This document shows, one piece after another, positions 43,786 through 52,888 of a stretch of DNA of 64,000 nucleotides; position 1 is the stretch's first letter, and each line of letters starts with the position of its first letter. The notes beneath the pieces were generated by a model. It was given only the letters and a program-made list of their open reading frames with translations, did no database searches and was not told the origin of the DNA. Source of the stretch: [Mycobacterium] fortunisiensis (GTDB lineage: Bacteria > Actinomycetota > Actinomycetes > Mycobacteriales > Mycobacteriaceae); the NCBI RefSeq assembly GCF_019050325.1, contig NZ_VOMB01000016.1, positions 1 to 64,000 on the forward strand, read 5' to 3'. Position numbers and translations under genes: made by a program.

Positions 43786-44541
43786 GTGCGGGCACACCGG
43801 ATACGTCAGCCTCGGGTGGCCGAGATCGTGGCGTCCAAGCTGCGCGACGACATCCTGTCCGGGCGGCTGCGTGAAGGGGACATCCTGCCCACCCAGGAGA
43901 GCCTGTTCGGAGAGTTCGGGGTCAGTCCACCCGCATTGCGTGAAGCCATCCATCTGTTGGAGACCGACGGATTGATCTCGGTGCGTCGCGGCAACGTCGG
44001 TGGCGCGGTGGTGCAGATGCCCTCGGCCGACCGCACCGCCCACATGATCGGGATGGTGTTGCAGACCCGGGCCGCCACGCCGGCCGACGTCAGCGAGGCG
44101 CTCCTGCATCTGGAACCGATCTGTGCGGGGATGTGCGCCGCACGCGAAGATCGCGCCACCGAGGTGGTTCCGTTTCTGCAGGCCGAGATCGACCTGCAGA
44201 CAGGGCAATTCGACGACCTGTCGCAATACGTGCCCAATGCCCGGCGGTTCCACGAGGCGTTGGTGTCCCGCTGCGGAAACGAACCCATGATCCTGCTGAT
44301 CGGGTCGCTGGAATTGATCTGGTCGGCACACGAATCGTCGGTGTGGGGCGACGACGTCGACCAGGCCACCATGCGGGCTGCGCTGCGCGACCACCAGCGT
44401 CTGCTCGATGCGATAGCCGACGGAAACTCGGCCCGGGCGACCAAGCTCGCCGCCGACCACCTCACCGCTGCGCGGCGCACCACCCTGGCCGCCGGTAACG
44501 ACAAAACCATTGAAGCGAGGCTGATTTCGCATGACCGATGA
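43786..44541 (+). CDS. GntR-family regulator, FCD (FadR) subfamily
   Basis: 251 residues from the GTG at 43786, with GGGGAGGG upstream. Winged helix about residues 10-75 (LFGEFGVSPPALREAIHLLE), then an FCD domain (about 95-235) with histidines in NARRFHEALV and LRDHQRLL. It faces the nine-gene operon across about 110 bp and overlaps the following crotonase gene by 11 bp, so it is likely the pathway regulator and is co-expressed with crotonase and thiolase. The inducer is probably a CoA ester or free acid of the pathway. Confidence 0.88.
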   Translation: MRAHRIRQPRVAEIVASKLRDDILSGRLREGDILPTQESLFGEFGVSPPALREAIHLLETDGLISVRRGNVGGAVVQMPSADRTAHMIGMVLQTRAATPADVSEALLHLEPICAGMCAAREDRATEVVPFLQAEIDLQTGQFDDLSQYVPNARRFHEALVSRCGNEPMILLIGSLELIWSAHESSVWGDDVDQATMRAALRDHQRLLDAIADGNSARATKLAADHLTAARRTTLAAGNDKTIEARLISHDR

Positions 44542-45415
44542 CCGCGTGCTCTACGAGGTCGATGCGGACAACCGCATCGCCACCATCACGTTGAACAATC
44601 CGAAACAACGCAACTCCTACGACGCCGCGATGCGCGACGATCTGGCCCGTTATCTCGACATCGTGGCCGAGGACGACGACATCACCGTGGTGTTGTTGCG
44701 CGGCGCCGAAGGGGTGTTCTCGACCGGCGCCGATATGAACAATGCCTACGGTTGGTATGGCGAAGAGCGCAGGGGTGGAGCCGACAAGCCCGATCCGAAG
44801 AAGTCACGGCCCAGCCAGCGCCGTCGACTCACGGTGGATCGCAAGACCTTCGGCTTCTACCACAACTTCATGGGCTTCCCGAAGGTGACGGTGGGGGAGA
44901 TCGGCGGGTACGCCCTGGGCGGCGGATTCGAGATGGCGTTGATGACCGACATCTCGGTGATCGCCCGGGACACCAGGATCGGCATGCCGGCCACCCGGTT
45001 CCTGGGCCCGGCGCTGGGCAGCCTGCACATGTTCTTCCACCGGCTCGGCCCCGTGCTGGCCCGGCGCCTGCTGCTCACCGGCGACATCATCGAGGCCGGT
45101 TCCGTGGAGCACCTCGGCGTATTCACCGAGACCTGCGACGCCGACCAGCTCGCGGCGCGGGCCCGGTACTGGGCGCAGAAGGCCTCGAAGATGCCGGCCG
45201 ACGGCGTCGTGATCGCCAAGGAAGCGTTCCGGCTCGTCGAACAGAGCCAGGCGTACCAGGGCGAGGAGGTGGCCAGCTACATCTTCCACGCCTACGGCAC
45301 CAACCTGCAGTTTTCGCCTGGCGAGTTCAACTTCGTCAAGACCCGGGCCCAGCACGGGACCAAGGAGGCGTTCCGGCTGCGTGACGAGCATTTCGACGTG
45401 CCCGAACCGCACTGA
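44531..45415 (+). CDS. Crotonase-family protein, one catalytic glutamate retained
   Basis: 294 residues, longer than most crotonases owing to a basic insertion (residues about 75-105, rich in Lys/Arg/Asp). LNNPKQRNSYDAAM and FSTGADM bind CoA. Glu134 is present at the rat Glu144 position (GGGFEMAL) but the Glu164 position is Ala154 (GMPATRFLG). Single-Glu crotonases catalyse hydration poorly and may be isomerases or hydrolases. It overlaps the GntR gene by 11 bp and precedes the thiolase by 53 bp. Confidence 0.86.
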   Translation: MTDDRVLYEVDADNRIATITLNNPKQRNSYDAAMRDDLARYLDIVAEDDDITVVLLRGAEGVFSTGADMNNAYGWYGEERRGGADKPDPKKSRPSQRRRLTVDRKTFGFYHNFMGFPKVTVGEIGGYALGGGFEMALMTDISVIARDTRIGMPATRFLGPALGSLHMFFHRLGPVLARRLLLTGDIIEAGSVEHLGVFTETCDADQLAARARYWAQKASKMPADGVVIAKEAFRLVEQSQAYQGEEVASYIFHAYGTNLQFSPGEFNFVKTRAQHGTKEAFRLRDEHFDVPEPH

Positions 45416-45468
45416 CCAGCGACCTGGTACGTTTACATAACCCACTGAAATCGTAAAGGTTGAATCTC

Positions 45469-46644
45469 ATGGCAACACCCGTCATCGTGGGCGCCGCCCG
45501 CACCGCAATCGGCCGCTCCTTCAAGGGCACGCTGGTCAATACCCCACCCGAGGATCTGCTGGTCCCGGTCCTGGCCGAGGTCGTCCGCCGGGCCGGCATC
45601 GCCCCAGAGGCGATCGACGACATGATCATCGCCGAGTCCAACTATGGTGGCGGCGATCTGGCGCGCTATGCCGCCGACATCCTGGGCTGGCAGTCGGTAC
45701 CGGGCCAGGCCGTCAACCGGCATTGCGCCGGCTCGCTCACCGCGATCGGCAACGCCTCGGCCCAGATCGGTTCCGGCATGGAGCGGGTGCTGATCGCCGG
45801 CGGTGTGCAGTCCCTGTCGATGACGCCGCTGACCAACTGGCGCATCCCCGGCCCGGAACTCAAGTTCGAAGAACGCTGGATGACGCCCACCCACGTGGAG
45901 ACGCCGGACGCGCCGATGCGCGACATGTCGATCACCGTCGGCTGGAACACCGCCCAGTCGGCCGGGCTCACCCGCGAGGACATGGACGCCTGGGCCGCGC
46001 GGTCCCACGAGCGCGCGATCGCCGCCATCGATGCCGGCAAGTTCGTCGACGAGATCGTGCCGCTCAAGATCACCCAGCCGGACGGTTCGGTCATCGAGTT
46101 CAGCGTCGACGAGCACCCGCGCCGCGGCACCACGGTCGAAAAGCTCGCCGAACTCAAGGTCCTGCACCCGGAGATCGAAGGATTCTCCATCACCGCGGGC
46201 AACAGCAGCGGCACCAACGACGCTGCCGCTGCTGTCGCGGTGGTCGGTGACGACTACGCGGCCGCCGAGAACCTCAACGTGCTGGCCACCGTCAAGGCGT
46301 GGGCCGCCGTCGGCGTCGCCCCGCGGGACACCGGTCTGGGCGGGGTCAAGGTGATCGGCAAGGTGCTGGACCGTGCCGGGCTCAAGCCCTCGGACGTGGC
46401 GCTGTGGGAGATCAACGAGGCGTTCGCCTCCGTACCGATCGCCGCGGTCCGCGAATACGGCATCGACGAGGAACTGGTCAACTTCTCCGGCAGTGGCTGC
46501 AGCCTCGGCCACCCGATCTCGGCATCGGGCGCCCGCATGGTCACCACCCTGGTCTATGAGCTGAAGCGCCGTGGCGGCGGAATCGGTGTCGCCGCGATGT
46601 GCGCCGGCGGTGGCCAGGGCGGCGCGGTCGTCATCGAGGTTTAG
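45469..46644 (+). CDS. Acetyl-CoA acyltransferase (thiolase)
   Basis: 391 residues from the ATG at 45469, with AAAGG upstream. Cys86 in NRHCAGSLTA, NEAFASVP, GCSLGHPISASGAR and the C-terminal MCAGGGQGGA are all intact. It cleaves a 3-oxoacyl-CoA formed by the divergent pathway. It is the last gene of the GntR-crotonase-thiolase operon and its 3' end overlaps the convergent MerR gene by 14 bp. Confidence 0.92.
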   Translation: MATPVIVGAARTAIGRSFKGTLVNTPPEDLLVPVLAEVVRRAGIAPEAIDDMIIAESNYGGGDLARYAADILGWQSVPGQAVNRHCAGSLTAIGNASAQIGSGMERVLIAGGVQSLSMTPLTNWRIPGPELKFEERWMTPTHVETPDAPMRDMSITVGWNTAQSAGLTREDMDAWAARSHERAIAAIDAGKFVDEIVPLKITQPDGSVIEFSVDEHPRRGTTVEKLAELKVLHPEIEGFSITAGNSSGTNDAAAAVAVVGDDYAAAENLNVLATVKAWAAVGVAPRDTGLGGVKVIGKVLDRAGLKPSDVALWEINEAFASVPIAAVREYGIDEELVNFSGSGCSLGHPISASGARMVTTLVYELKRRGGGIGVAAMCAGGGQGGAVVIEV

Positions 46645-47470
46645 TCCGTTTGTCGTGAGCCCGGCGGGGGCCGTCCGGTGTGGCGTCCCCGTCGGGCTCA
46701 CGTTCGTCGGCTGTCTCGGATCCGGTCTGGGCCTTGCCCGCGGCCTGATACTCGTGCAACTCGGCCCGGACCGCTTCGTCGAACGCCCGATCCAGGCTCG
46801 CGTGAGCGAGGCGGCGGGCGGCGCGGCGCATGGTGTCGACCAGATCGGCGGCCCAGGCGAGCTCGGATTCGTTCGTGGGCAGCCATCCGGCGCCCCGCTG
46901 CCGAACGACTTCCCGGTGACCGCCGCGGGTCATTTCGCGAGCGGCGGCGTCGAGTTTCTTGTCCACCGACGCGGTGGTTTTCAGGACTATCGCGAGCGGC
47001 ATGCCGCGGGAGACGAGCGCGGCGAAATCGTCGATCAGACGGACATCGGTGACGGCATAGACGTTTTCGTCCGCGGTGGCTGCGACGACCCCCTGGCCGA
47101 TCAGCTGGCGCACCATTGCCGCGTCCAGTTGGCCGAGCCGCTCTTCGAGCTCGGCGAGGGCCATGGTGCGCGGCTCCGGACGCGACCACGGCGCGGTGAC
47201 CAGCTCCTCGAGATCGGACAGATCGAGGACATCGACGAGATTCTGTCCGGGCTGTAGCCCGGTCAGGAACTTCATGATGTGCTTGAGCGTGAAACCTTCG
47301 CTGAGCAGCCGGGTGATCGCCCGCAGTTGACGCAGGTGCCGGTCGGTGTAGATCGCCACCCGGCCCCGGCGCTGTGGCCGGGGCAGCAGGCCGCTGTCCT
47401 GATAGACGCGTACGTTCCGGGTTGTCGTCCCCGCTTCTCGAGCGAGGTCGTCAATCCGATACTCGGCCAC
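46631..47470 (-). CDS. MerR-family regulator with long C-terminal domain
   Basis: 279 residues. Residues 1-70 form the MerR winged helix (YRIDDLAREAGTTTRNVRVY, then GLLPRPQRRGR). The C-terminal part (about 75-245) is helical, of unknown ligand specificity, with no cysteine cluster for metals, and the tail is highly charged. It is the last gene of the mymA-like operon, 9 bp after the monooxygenase, so it may regulate that operon from within. The end overlaps the thiolase gene on the other strand. Confidence 0.85.
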   Translation of the reverse strand: MAEYRIDDLAREAGTTTRNVRVYQDSGLLPRPQRRGRVAIYTDRHLRQLRAITRLLSEGFTLKHIMKFLTGLQPGQNLVDVLDLSDLEELVTAPWSRPEPRTMALAELEERLGQLDAAMVRQLIGQGVVAATADENVYAVTDVRLIDDFAALVSRGMPLAIVLKTTASVDKKLDAAAREMTRGGHREVVRQRGAGWLPTNESELAWAADLVDTMRRAARRLAHASLDRAFDEAVRAELHEYQAAGKAQTGSETADEREPDGDATPDGPRRAHDKRTKPR

Positions 47471-47479
47471 CAGCGAATC

Positions 47480-48973
47480 CTATCCGGTGGCGAGCGGCTC
47501 GCCGCTGGTCTGCGCGACGGTGATCGTGTAATCGGCCAGGTTCACGGTCTTGAGCTGCTTGACGTATTGGGTGGCGAACCCGGGATACATGGTCGCGTTG
47601 AAACCGTCGTCGGTCAGATACCAACTCTGGCAACCCGAGTTCCACGTCGTGGCCCGCAGGCGCCGCTGGATGTCGGCGTTGTAGCCGTCCTGGACCTCGG
47701 GTCGCACATCGAGCGACTTCCAGCCGAACCGCAGCAGCGTGCCGATCGCCTCGACGATGTAGTTGATCTGGGCTTCCATGTACACCAGCGCCGAACTGTG
47801 TCCCGGCCCGGAATTGGGACCGAAGGTGAAGTACAGGTTGGGGTAGCCGGACACCACGACGCTGCGGTACGCGTAGGCGCCGCCACTCCATTCCGCAGCC
47901 AGCTCACGGCCGTCGATCCCGGTGACCGGGAACGGCGTGGCGGCTTTGCAGACATCGAACCCGGTCGCGAACACGATGCAATCGAATTGGTGCTCGATCC
48001 CCTCGACAGTGCGAATTCCGTTGGGGGACAGCCGCGCGATGGGCCAGGTCACCAGCTTGCAGTTGTCGGCCTGCAGGGCCGGGTAGTAGTCGCTGGACAT
48101 CAGCAGCCGTTTGCAGCCGGCGGCGAAGTCCGGCGTCAGCTGCCGCCGCAACCACGGATCTTTCACCTGCCGACGGAGATTGGCGATGCTGATCGCCTCG
48201 ACCACACGGGTGACCGGGCTGTCCCAGACGACGCCGAGGGCGACCGACTCGTGCCCCCAGTACCAGGCGCTTCGCATCAGGTTCTGGGTCACCGGCAGCG
48301 CGCGGTAGAGGCGCTTGAGCCGGCCACTGGTCGCGGAGTTGGCCCGCGGCAGCACCCAGCCGGGAGTGCGCTGAAAAACCTTGACCGATTTCGCCGTCTT
48401 CACCAGTTCTGGCACGATCTGCACCCCGCTGGCGCCAGTGCCGACCACCGCGACCCGCTTGCCCCCGAAATCGTAGTCATGGTCCCAGCGGGCACTGTGG
48501 ATCTTGTGGCCCGCGTAGGTGTCGATCCCGGGGATGTCCGGAAAGCTGGCGTTGGACAGCGGTCCGGAGGCCATGATCACCGTTCGGGCCCGCACCGGCT
48601 CCCGACCGTCGAGATCGACGGTCCACTCGCCGGCAACCGCGTCGTACGCGATGCCGACGACGGTATGGTCGAACCGGATTTTTGGTGCGATGCCGGATGA
48701 TTCGACCATGCCGTTGATGTACTTCAGGATCTCGGTACTGCCCGAATAGGTGTGGGACCAGTCCGGGTTCGGCGCGAAACTGTACGAGTACAGTCGCGAC
48801 GGGATATCGCAGGCGGCGCCGGGATAGGTGTTGTCGCGCCACGTTCCACCGACCCTGCAATCCCGCTCGAAGATCACGAAGTCGGTCACGCCCTCATCCT
48901 GCAGCCGGATGGCGGCGCCGATGCCGGCGAATCCGGCCCCGATGATGGCGACTGAGATGGAAGAAGAAGTCAT
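47480..48973 (-). CDS. Flavin-containing / Baeyer-Villiger-type monooxygenase (MymA-like)
   Basis: 497 residues. FAD motif GAGFAG (11-16), CRVGGTWRDNTYPGAACD, the Baeyer-Villiger fingerprint spanning YAGHKIHSARWDHDYDF, and the NADPH motif VAVVGTGASGVQI. It inserts oxygen into ketones (giving esters) or oxidises heteroatoms. In M. tuberculosis the mymA operon likewise pairs such an enzyme with an esterase (LipR) and an SDR (SadH). Fourteen bases separate it from the diiron protein gene upstream. Confidence 0.9.
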   Translation of the reverse strand: MTSSSISVAIIGAGFAGIGAAIRLQDEGVTDFVIFERDCRVGGTWRDNTYPGAACDIPSRLYSYSFAPNPDWSHTYSGSTEILKYINGMVESSGIAPKIRFDHTVVGIAYDAVAGEWTVDLDGREPVRARTVIMASGPLSNASFPDIPGIDTYAGHKIHSARWDHDYDFGGKRVAVVGTGASGVQIVPELVKTAKSVKVFQRTPGWVLPRANSATSGRLKRLYRALPVTQNLMRSAWYWGHESVALGVVWDSPVTRVVEAISIANLRRQVKDPWLRRQLTPDFAAGCKRLLMSSDYYPALQADNCKLVTWPIARLSPNGIRTVEGIEHQFDCIVFATGFDVCKAATPFPVTGIDGRELAAEWSGGAYAYRSVVVSGYPNLYFTFGPNSGPGHSSALVYMEAQINYIVEAIGTLLRFGWKSLDVRPEVQDGYNADIQRRLRATTWNSGCQSWYLTDDGFNATMYPGFATQYVKQLKTVNLADYTITVAQTSGEPLATG

Positions 48974-48986
48974 GTCAGAAAGCCCT

Positions 48987-49907
48987 TCAGGCCACGGGCT
49001 CGTAGGTCAGTTCCTGCGACCAGGTCGGGGTGTTCTGCACCAACGACATCGGAATCACACCGGTGATCTTGACCAGCGAATCGGCCAGCCAGTGATACTT
49101 GGAGGTCCGGTCGATCACCTTGCGGCTCTGCCACGAGATCAGTCGGTACATCGGTAGACGGCGGGCGAATTCACTTCGCTCACCGACATTTTGGAACCGG
49201 CGCATCGCCTGATACAACCGGTCCTCGCTGACCCCCATGGCAACGATGTTGTCGCGCATCTTGTTCAGCAGCGGAAAGTAGCTGAGCACGCCGACCAGGA
49301 AGGTGGGCTTGATCCAGCCCCCGACCAGTTCGATGAGCAGTTTGCGCATCTGGGCGTGCCCGAGGATGTCCATCACCTCGAAGTCGACGGCCAGGTGTCG
49401 GGACTCGTCGGAGTTGATCCGCTTGAACACCTCTTGGGCGACCGGGTCTTTGACCTCATCGGTGATGAACTTGATCAGCGCTCCATCCAGGGCCACTTCG
49501 AGCATCGGGATGACGGTGCCGAGGAACGTCAGACCCATGCCATCGGAATGCTTGTCGAGCCAGTTGATGACCAGCTGGACATTGACGTTCGGCGGCGGGA
49601 TCTCGTCGTCCTCGAGCATGCCCCACCGGCGCATCAGCGCGAGCTCGGCGTTGGCGTGCTTCTGCTCTTCGGCGTGGAAATGTTCGTAGATGCTCTTGAG
49701 CGTCGGATTCGGCGCCTTCTTCGCCAGCGCGGCAAAGCCCCGGGCGCCGACGTTCTCGATCCACATCAGGTCGGTCATGAACGGCTTGAGCTTGGCGTGC
49801 AGTTCCGGATCGATGAGCTCGGCTCCCGGTGCATCCCAGTCGATGTCGATCAGGGCCCACTGCCGGTCCTTGATCATCTGGAGCATGTTGTCGAGGTCCA
49901 TCGCCAT
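48987..49907 (-). CDS. Ferritin-like diiron-carboxylate protein
   Basis: 306 residues. The diiron ligands of a four-helix bundle are visible: Glu51 (WIENVG), Glu81 and His84 (HAEEQKH), Glu137 (MLEVALDG) and Glu168 and His171 (SDESRH). The two ExxH motifs lie 84 residues apart. It may activate O2 as an oxygenase, desaturase or aldehyde-processing enzyme. It is placed between the SDR and the Baeyer-Villiger-type monooxygenase genes, so it probably acts on the same lipid. An upstream frame extends past the ATG at 49907 without a better start. The exact reaction is unknown. Confidence 0.82.
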   Translation of the reverse strand: MAMDLDNMLQMIKDRQWALIDIDWDAPGAELIDPELHAKLKPFMTDLMWIENVGARGFAALAKKAPNPTLKSIYEHFHAEEQKHANAELALMRRWGMLEDDEIPPPNVNVQLVINWLDKHSDGMGLTFLGTVIPMLEVALDGALIKFITDEVKDPVAQEVFKRINSDESRHLAVDFEVMDILGHAQMRKLLIELVGGWIKPTFLVGVLSYFPLLNKMRDNIVAMGVSEDRLYQAMRRFQNVGERSEFARRLPMYRLISWQSRKVIDRTSKYHWLADSLVKITGVIPMSLVQNTPTWSQELTYEPVA

Positions 49908-49956
49908 GACGGGTCCTTTCGCAGAAATCGGGCGGGGGCAGCTTTCGCCGCAGGGG

Positions 49957-50814
49957 TCAGTCTTTGGGGAGAACCCGGCCGAGCAGTCCGGCGCCGCGGA
50001 CGTAGAGGCCTGGGAAGTGCCGCTTGAGATGCCAGATGACGGTGGCGTCGATCTGGGGGACCACGTACAACCGACCGTTGCCGTGTGCGTCGAGGGTGCG
50101 GGCCGCGACATTGTCCGGTGACAATCCGGTCCACCGGGCGAGCTGTTGGCTGAGGTTCATCGACCCCGGCGTGATGCGACCGTCCTGAAAGACGTTGGTC
50201 TTCACGAACGTCGGACACAGCACCGTCACCGCGATGCCGGTGCCCGCGAGTTCGGCGGCCAGAGTCTCCGACAGCGACATCACCCCGGCCTTGGAGACGT
50301 TGTACGGGCCCATCGACGGCGCGGCGGCGAAGCCCGCGGCGGAAGCCACATTGATGATCCCGCCGCGGCCGGCTTCGCGCAGGATCGGCGTGAAGACCTC
50401 GCACCCGTAGATCACACCCCACAAATTGATCCCGAGCGCCCAGTCCCAGTCCTCGAAACCGATGGCGCCGATGGGTTTGCCGCCGGCGCCGACACCCGCG
50501 TTGTTGATCACCAGTGTCGGTGGGCCACCGAAGATCTGGTCGGCCTGTTTGGCCAGCCGTTCGACCGCGCCGCGATCCGAGACGTCACAGACCACGGCGT
50601 GGCCGGCACCGCCGGGCAGGTTGCCGATCAGTTCGACGGTCTCCTCGGCCCGGTCTGCGTTGATGTCGGCGCAGATGACCTCGCCACCCCTCCGGGCGAG
50701 CTCAAGGGCGAACGAGCGGCCGATCCCGCTCCCGGCACCGGTGACCACCGCGCGTGCGTCGGCGCACCGGCGAACACTGCGGAAAGCGTTGGACAGCAAG
50801 TCGAATCCGAACAT
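49957..50814 (-). CDS. SDR family oxidoreductase (SadH-like)
   Basis: 285 residues. VTGAGSGIGRSFA near 25, NNAGVGAGG near 103, Ser in ASAAGFAA and YNVSKAG (Tyr-x-x-x-Lys). The long C-terminus with VPQIDATVIWHLKRHFPGLY is typical of the SadH-like SDRs found in mycobacterial mymA operons. It oxidises an alcohol or reduces a ketone. The start ATG shares one base with the esterase stop (TGATG). Confidence 0.88.
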   Translation of the reverse strand: MFGFDLLSNAFRSVRRCADARAVVTGAGSGIGRSFALELARRGGEVICADINADRAEETVELIGNLPGGAGHAVVCDVSDRGAVERLAKQADQIFGGPPTLVINNAGVGAGGKPIGAIGFEDWDWALGINLWGVIYGCEVFTPILREAGRGGIINVASAAGFAAAPSMGPYNVSKAGVMSLSETLAAELAGTGIAVTVLCPTFVKTNVFQDGRITPGSMNLSQQLARWTGLSPDNVAARTLDAHGNGRLYVVPQIDATVIWHLKRHFPGLYVRGAGLLGRVLPKD

Positions 50815-51803
50815 CAGCAGGCCTCCGTCCGGGCGTTCGGCCGACTGTCCGCCGGTGCGGCGGCGATGAACGCGGCGGCTCGGCGCAGTGCCGACTCGGC
50901 CTCGGGCGCCAGCCGCGGCAGCGCCTGGAACACGTGCACCATGCCGGGCCACACTTCGAGCACGCTGGAGCCACCGGCTCGGCGCACTTCGGCGTCGAGG
51001 TAGCGGGCGTCGGCACTGAGCATCTCGAACCCACCCGCCTGAATCAGCATGGGTGGCAGGCGATCCGCCTTGGCGAAGTCCAGGCGCAGTCGCGGGTGAT
51101 CGGGGTCCTGCGCCGCGGTGTACAGCCCGACCAGCCGGCGGGCCGCGGTCGCCGACATCGCCGGATCGCGCCGTACCGCCTCCTGCCGCTGGGCCAGGCC
51201 CATGGTGAGGTCGATGAGCGGTGAGAACAGCACCAGCGCGGCAGGCTGGAACTCCGGCTCGTCGATGTGGGCGAGCAGCAGGTCACAGGCCAGGTGGCCA
51301 CCCGCGGAATCGGCGGCGATCGCGATTTCGGACGGGACGTAGCCTTCGGACCGCAGCCAGTGGTAACCGGCGGCGACGTCGTCGGCGGCGGTGGGGAAGC
51401 GGTGTTCGGGAGCCAGCCGGTAATCGACCGAGAAGAACGGCATCCCGGTGGCCTCGGACAACCGCGCCACCAGCTTGCGGTGCGTGTGCGCCGAACAGAT
51501 CACGTAGGCACTGCCGTGGATGTAGTAGCCGGCCCGCGTGCCGAACTCCACACCCGGCCCGAGCACCCATTCCCCCCGGACGCCCGGCCGGCGGACCGGG
51601 ACGACCCTGGTGCCGGCGGGCATGGACCCCAGCGTCGCCATGATCGCTGCGACGAGGCTGCGGGAAAACCTGACCCCCGCCCGGTTCACCGGGACTGCGC
51701 CGGTCAGGCAGCCCAACGTCCACCGGGTGGCGGCACCGGCGACGACGGCACGCAGGGAGGGTTTGGCCGGCACGCCGGGGAGATCAGCTGCGCTCACGGG
51801 CAT
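50814..51803 (-). CDS. Alpha/beta hydrolase, hormone-sensitive lipase family (LipR-like esterase)
   Basis: 329 residues. Oxyanion segment YYIHGSAY (HGSA in place of the usual HGGG, residues 96-99), DYRLAPEHRFP, nucleophile Ser166 in ADSAGG, acid near Asp265 and His290 in GMVHVF. All triad residues are present. It would hydrolyse esters, for example those made by the operon's Baeyer-Villiger-type monooxygenase. It is the first gene of the five-gene operon; the start lies close downstream of a TTGACA hexamer that forms part of the palindrome at 51822. Confidence 0.88.
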   Translation of the reverse strand: MPVSAADLPGVPAKPSLRAVVAGAATRWTLGCLTGAVPVNRAGVRFSRSLVAAIMATLGSMPAGTRVVPVRRPGVRGEWVLGPGVEFGTRAGYYIHGSAYVICSAHTHRKLVARLSEATGMPFFSVDYRLAPEHRFPTAADDVAAGYHWLRSEGYVPSEIAIAADSAGGHLACDLLLAHIDEPEFQPAALVLFSPLIDLTMGLAQRQEAVRRDPAMSATAARRLVGLYTAAQDPDHPRLRLDFAKADRLPPMLIQAGGFEMLSADARYLDAEVRRAGGSSVLEVWPGMVHVFQALPRLAPEAESALRRAAAFIAAAPADSRPNARTEAC

Positions 51804-51821
51804 TTACGTCACCACAGACTG

Positions 51822-51833
51822 TGACAGTTGTCA
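51822..51833. promoter_or_regulatory. Palindrome TGACAGTTGTCA in front of the mymA-like operon
   Basis: A perfect 12-bp palindrome identical to the core of the site at 23397-23414. On the minus strand it overlaps the hexamer TTGACA, a probable -35 box for the esterase gene at 51803. The same factor probably controls both monooxygenase operons. Confidence 0.5.
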
Positions 51834-51912
51834 ATGTAACAATTGGCCATGGCAATGTTGGTCGGATCCGGTAACGCGCGGGAATGTCGGTGGCTGTTGA
51901 TGAAATTGCCGC

Positions 51913-52857
51913 ATGTTCACGATGCCGACGTTCATGAACGACCTGACGCACGTCGATCCGCAGGAGCGGCAGTTGGGGGAGGCGTTCGCCCACTGGCTCG
52001 ACGCGGTCGCTTCTCTCGCGATTCGTTACGAGCAGGGCGCGTTCGACAGTTACTGCCCGCGGACCTACTGGCGTGGGCAAGCGCGGGCCTGGGTCTTGTC
52101 ACCTGGCATGCATCGGCGGATCGCCGGGATGTCCCAGGCTCCGTTGGACGATCAGGCGGTGGTCGAGACCACCGACCATCTCCTCGCCGGTGCCCGTGCG
52201 GTGGGTCTGTACCCGCCCACCGTGTCGGCGCTGGGCGATCTTCAACTGCTGGCATACCTTCAGCACCAGGGCGCGGCGACGCCGTTGCTCGATTTCTCGA
52301 CCGATTTCCTGACTGCACTCGCCATGGCGTGCTTCGACGCCACGTCCGATGAGCACGATGGTGTGCTCCTCTGCTACCGGTATCGCCCTTGCAACGCCAG
52401 CTATGTCCCGGCGTTCACCCACGTCACGCCAACGGTGGCGTTCGGCGGCGGTGGAGATGGCAACGTGGCGCTCTTCCATGCGCCGTACCTCACTGCACGG
52501 CAACGTATTCAGCGCGGCGTGTTCATCTTTTCGGAGGTTGTCACCGACAACCCCAACGCCACCGTGGCGGTACCGATCAGCGACCACTCGGACGCCATCG
52601 CGACCTACTACCACGAGCACAGGTCGGTGGGGCCGTCGATGCTGCGCGAGCATCCGGTCGAGCCCGGCCAGTGCGCGGCAATCGTCGTACCCAGGGAACA
52701 CAAGATCGCCATCCGTGGCTGGCTGACATCCCAGCATCAACTCAACGACACGTACGTCTATCCCGAGGCGCTCGCGTTGGACGTCCACCGCCAGTACATC
52801 GGTGAGAACGCGGCCACGTCACCGCTCGGTTCCAACTTCGGCCGAAAACTGTTCTGA
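51913..52857 (+). CDS. FRG-domain protein
   Basis: 314 residues. The FRG signature is clear: YWRGQARAWVLSPG (52-65), then LLAYLQHQGAATPLLDFSTD (112-131), LTALAMACF and later QRIQRGVFIF. FRG domains occur in bacterial and phage proteins of unknown biochemical activity, often in defence-like or mobile contexts. The ATG at 51913 is used; ATG 51934 is possible. The gene stands alone between the esterase operon (divergent) and a convergent TetR gene, with no partner that would explain it. Confidence 0.82.
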   Translation: MFTMPTFMNDLTHVDPQERQLGEAFAHWLDAVASLAIRYEQGAFDSYCPRTYWRGQARAWVLSPGMHRRIAGMSQAPLDDQAVVETTDHLLAGARAVGLYPPTVSALGDLQLLAYLQHQGAATPLLDFSTDFLTALAMACFDATSDEHDGVLLCYRYRPCNASYVPAFTHVTPTVAFGGGGDGNVALFHAPYLTARQRIQRGVFIFSEVVTDNPNATVAVPISDHSDAIATYYHEHRSVGPSMLREHPVEPGQCAAIVVPREHKIAIRGWLTSQHQLNDTYVYPEALALDVHRQYIGENAATSPLGSNFGRKLF

Positions 52858-52888
52858 CGTAATCGGATCGGCCTCGGTGAGGCGGCGC

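Noticed and set aside
47279..48700. A 473-residue plus-strand open frame opposite the monooxygenase
   Set aside because: The minus strand encodes an intact FAD/NADPH monooxygenase with all fingerprints; the antisense frame has none.
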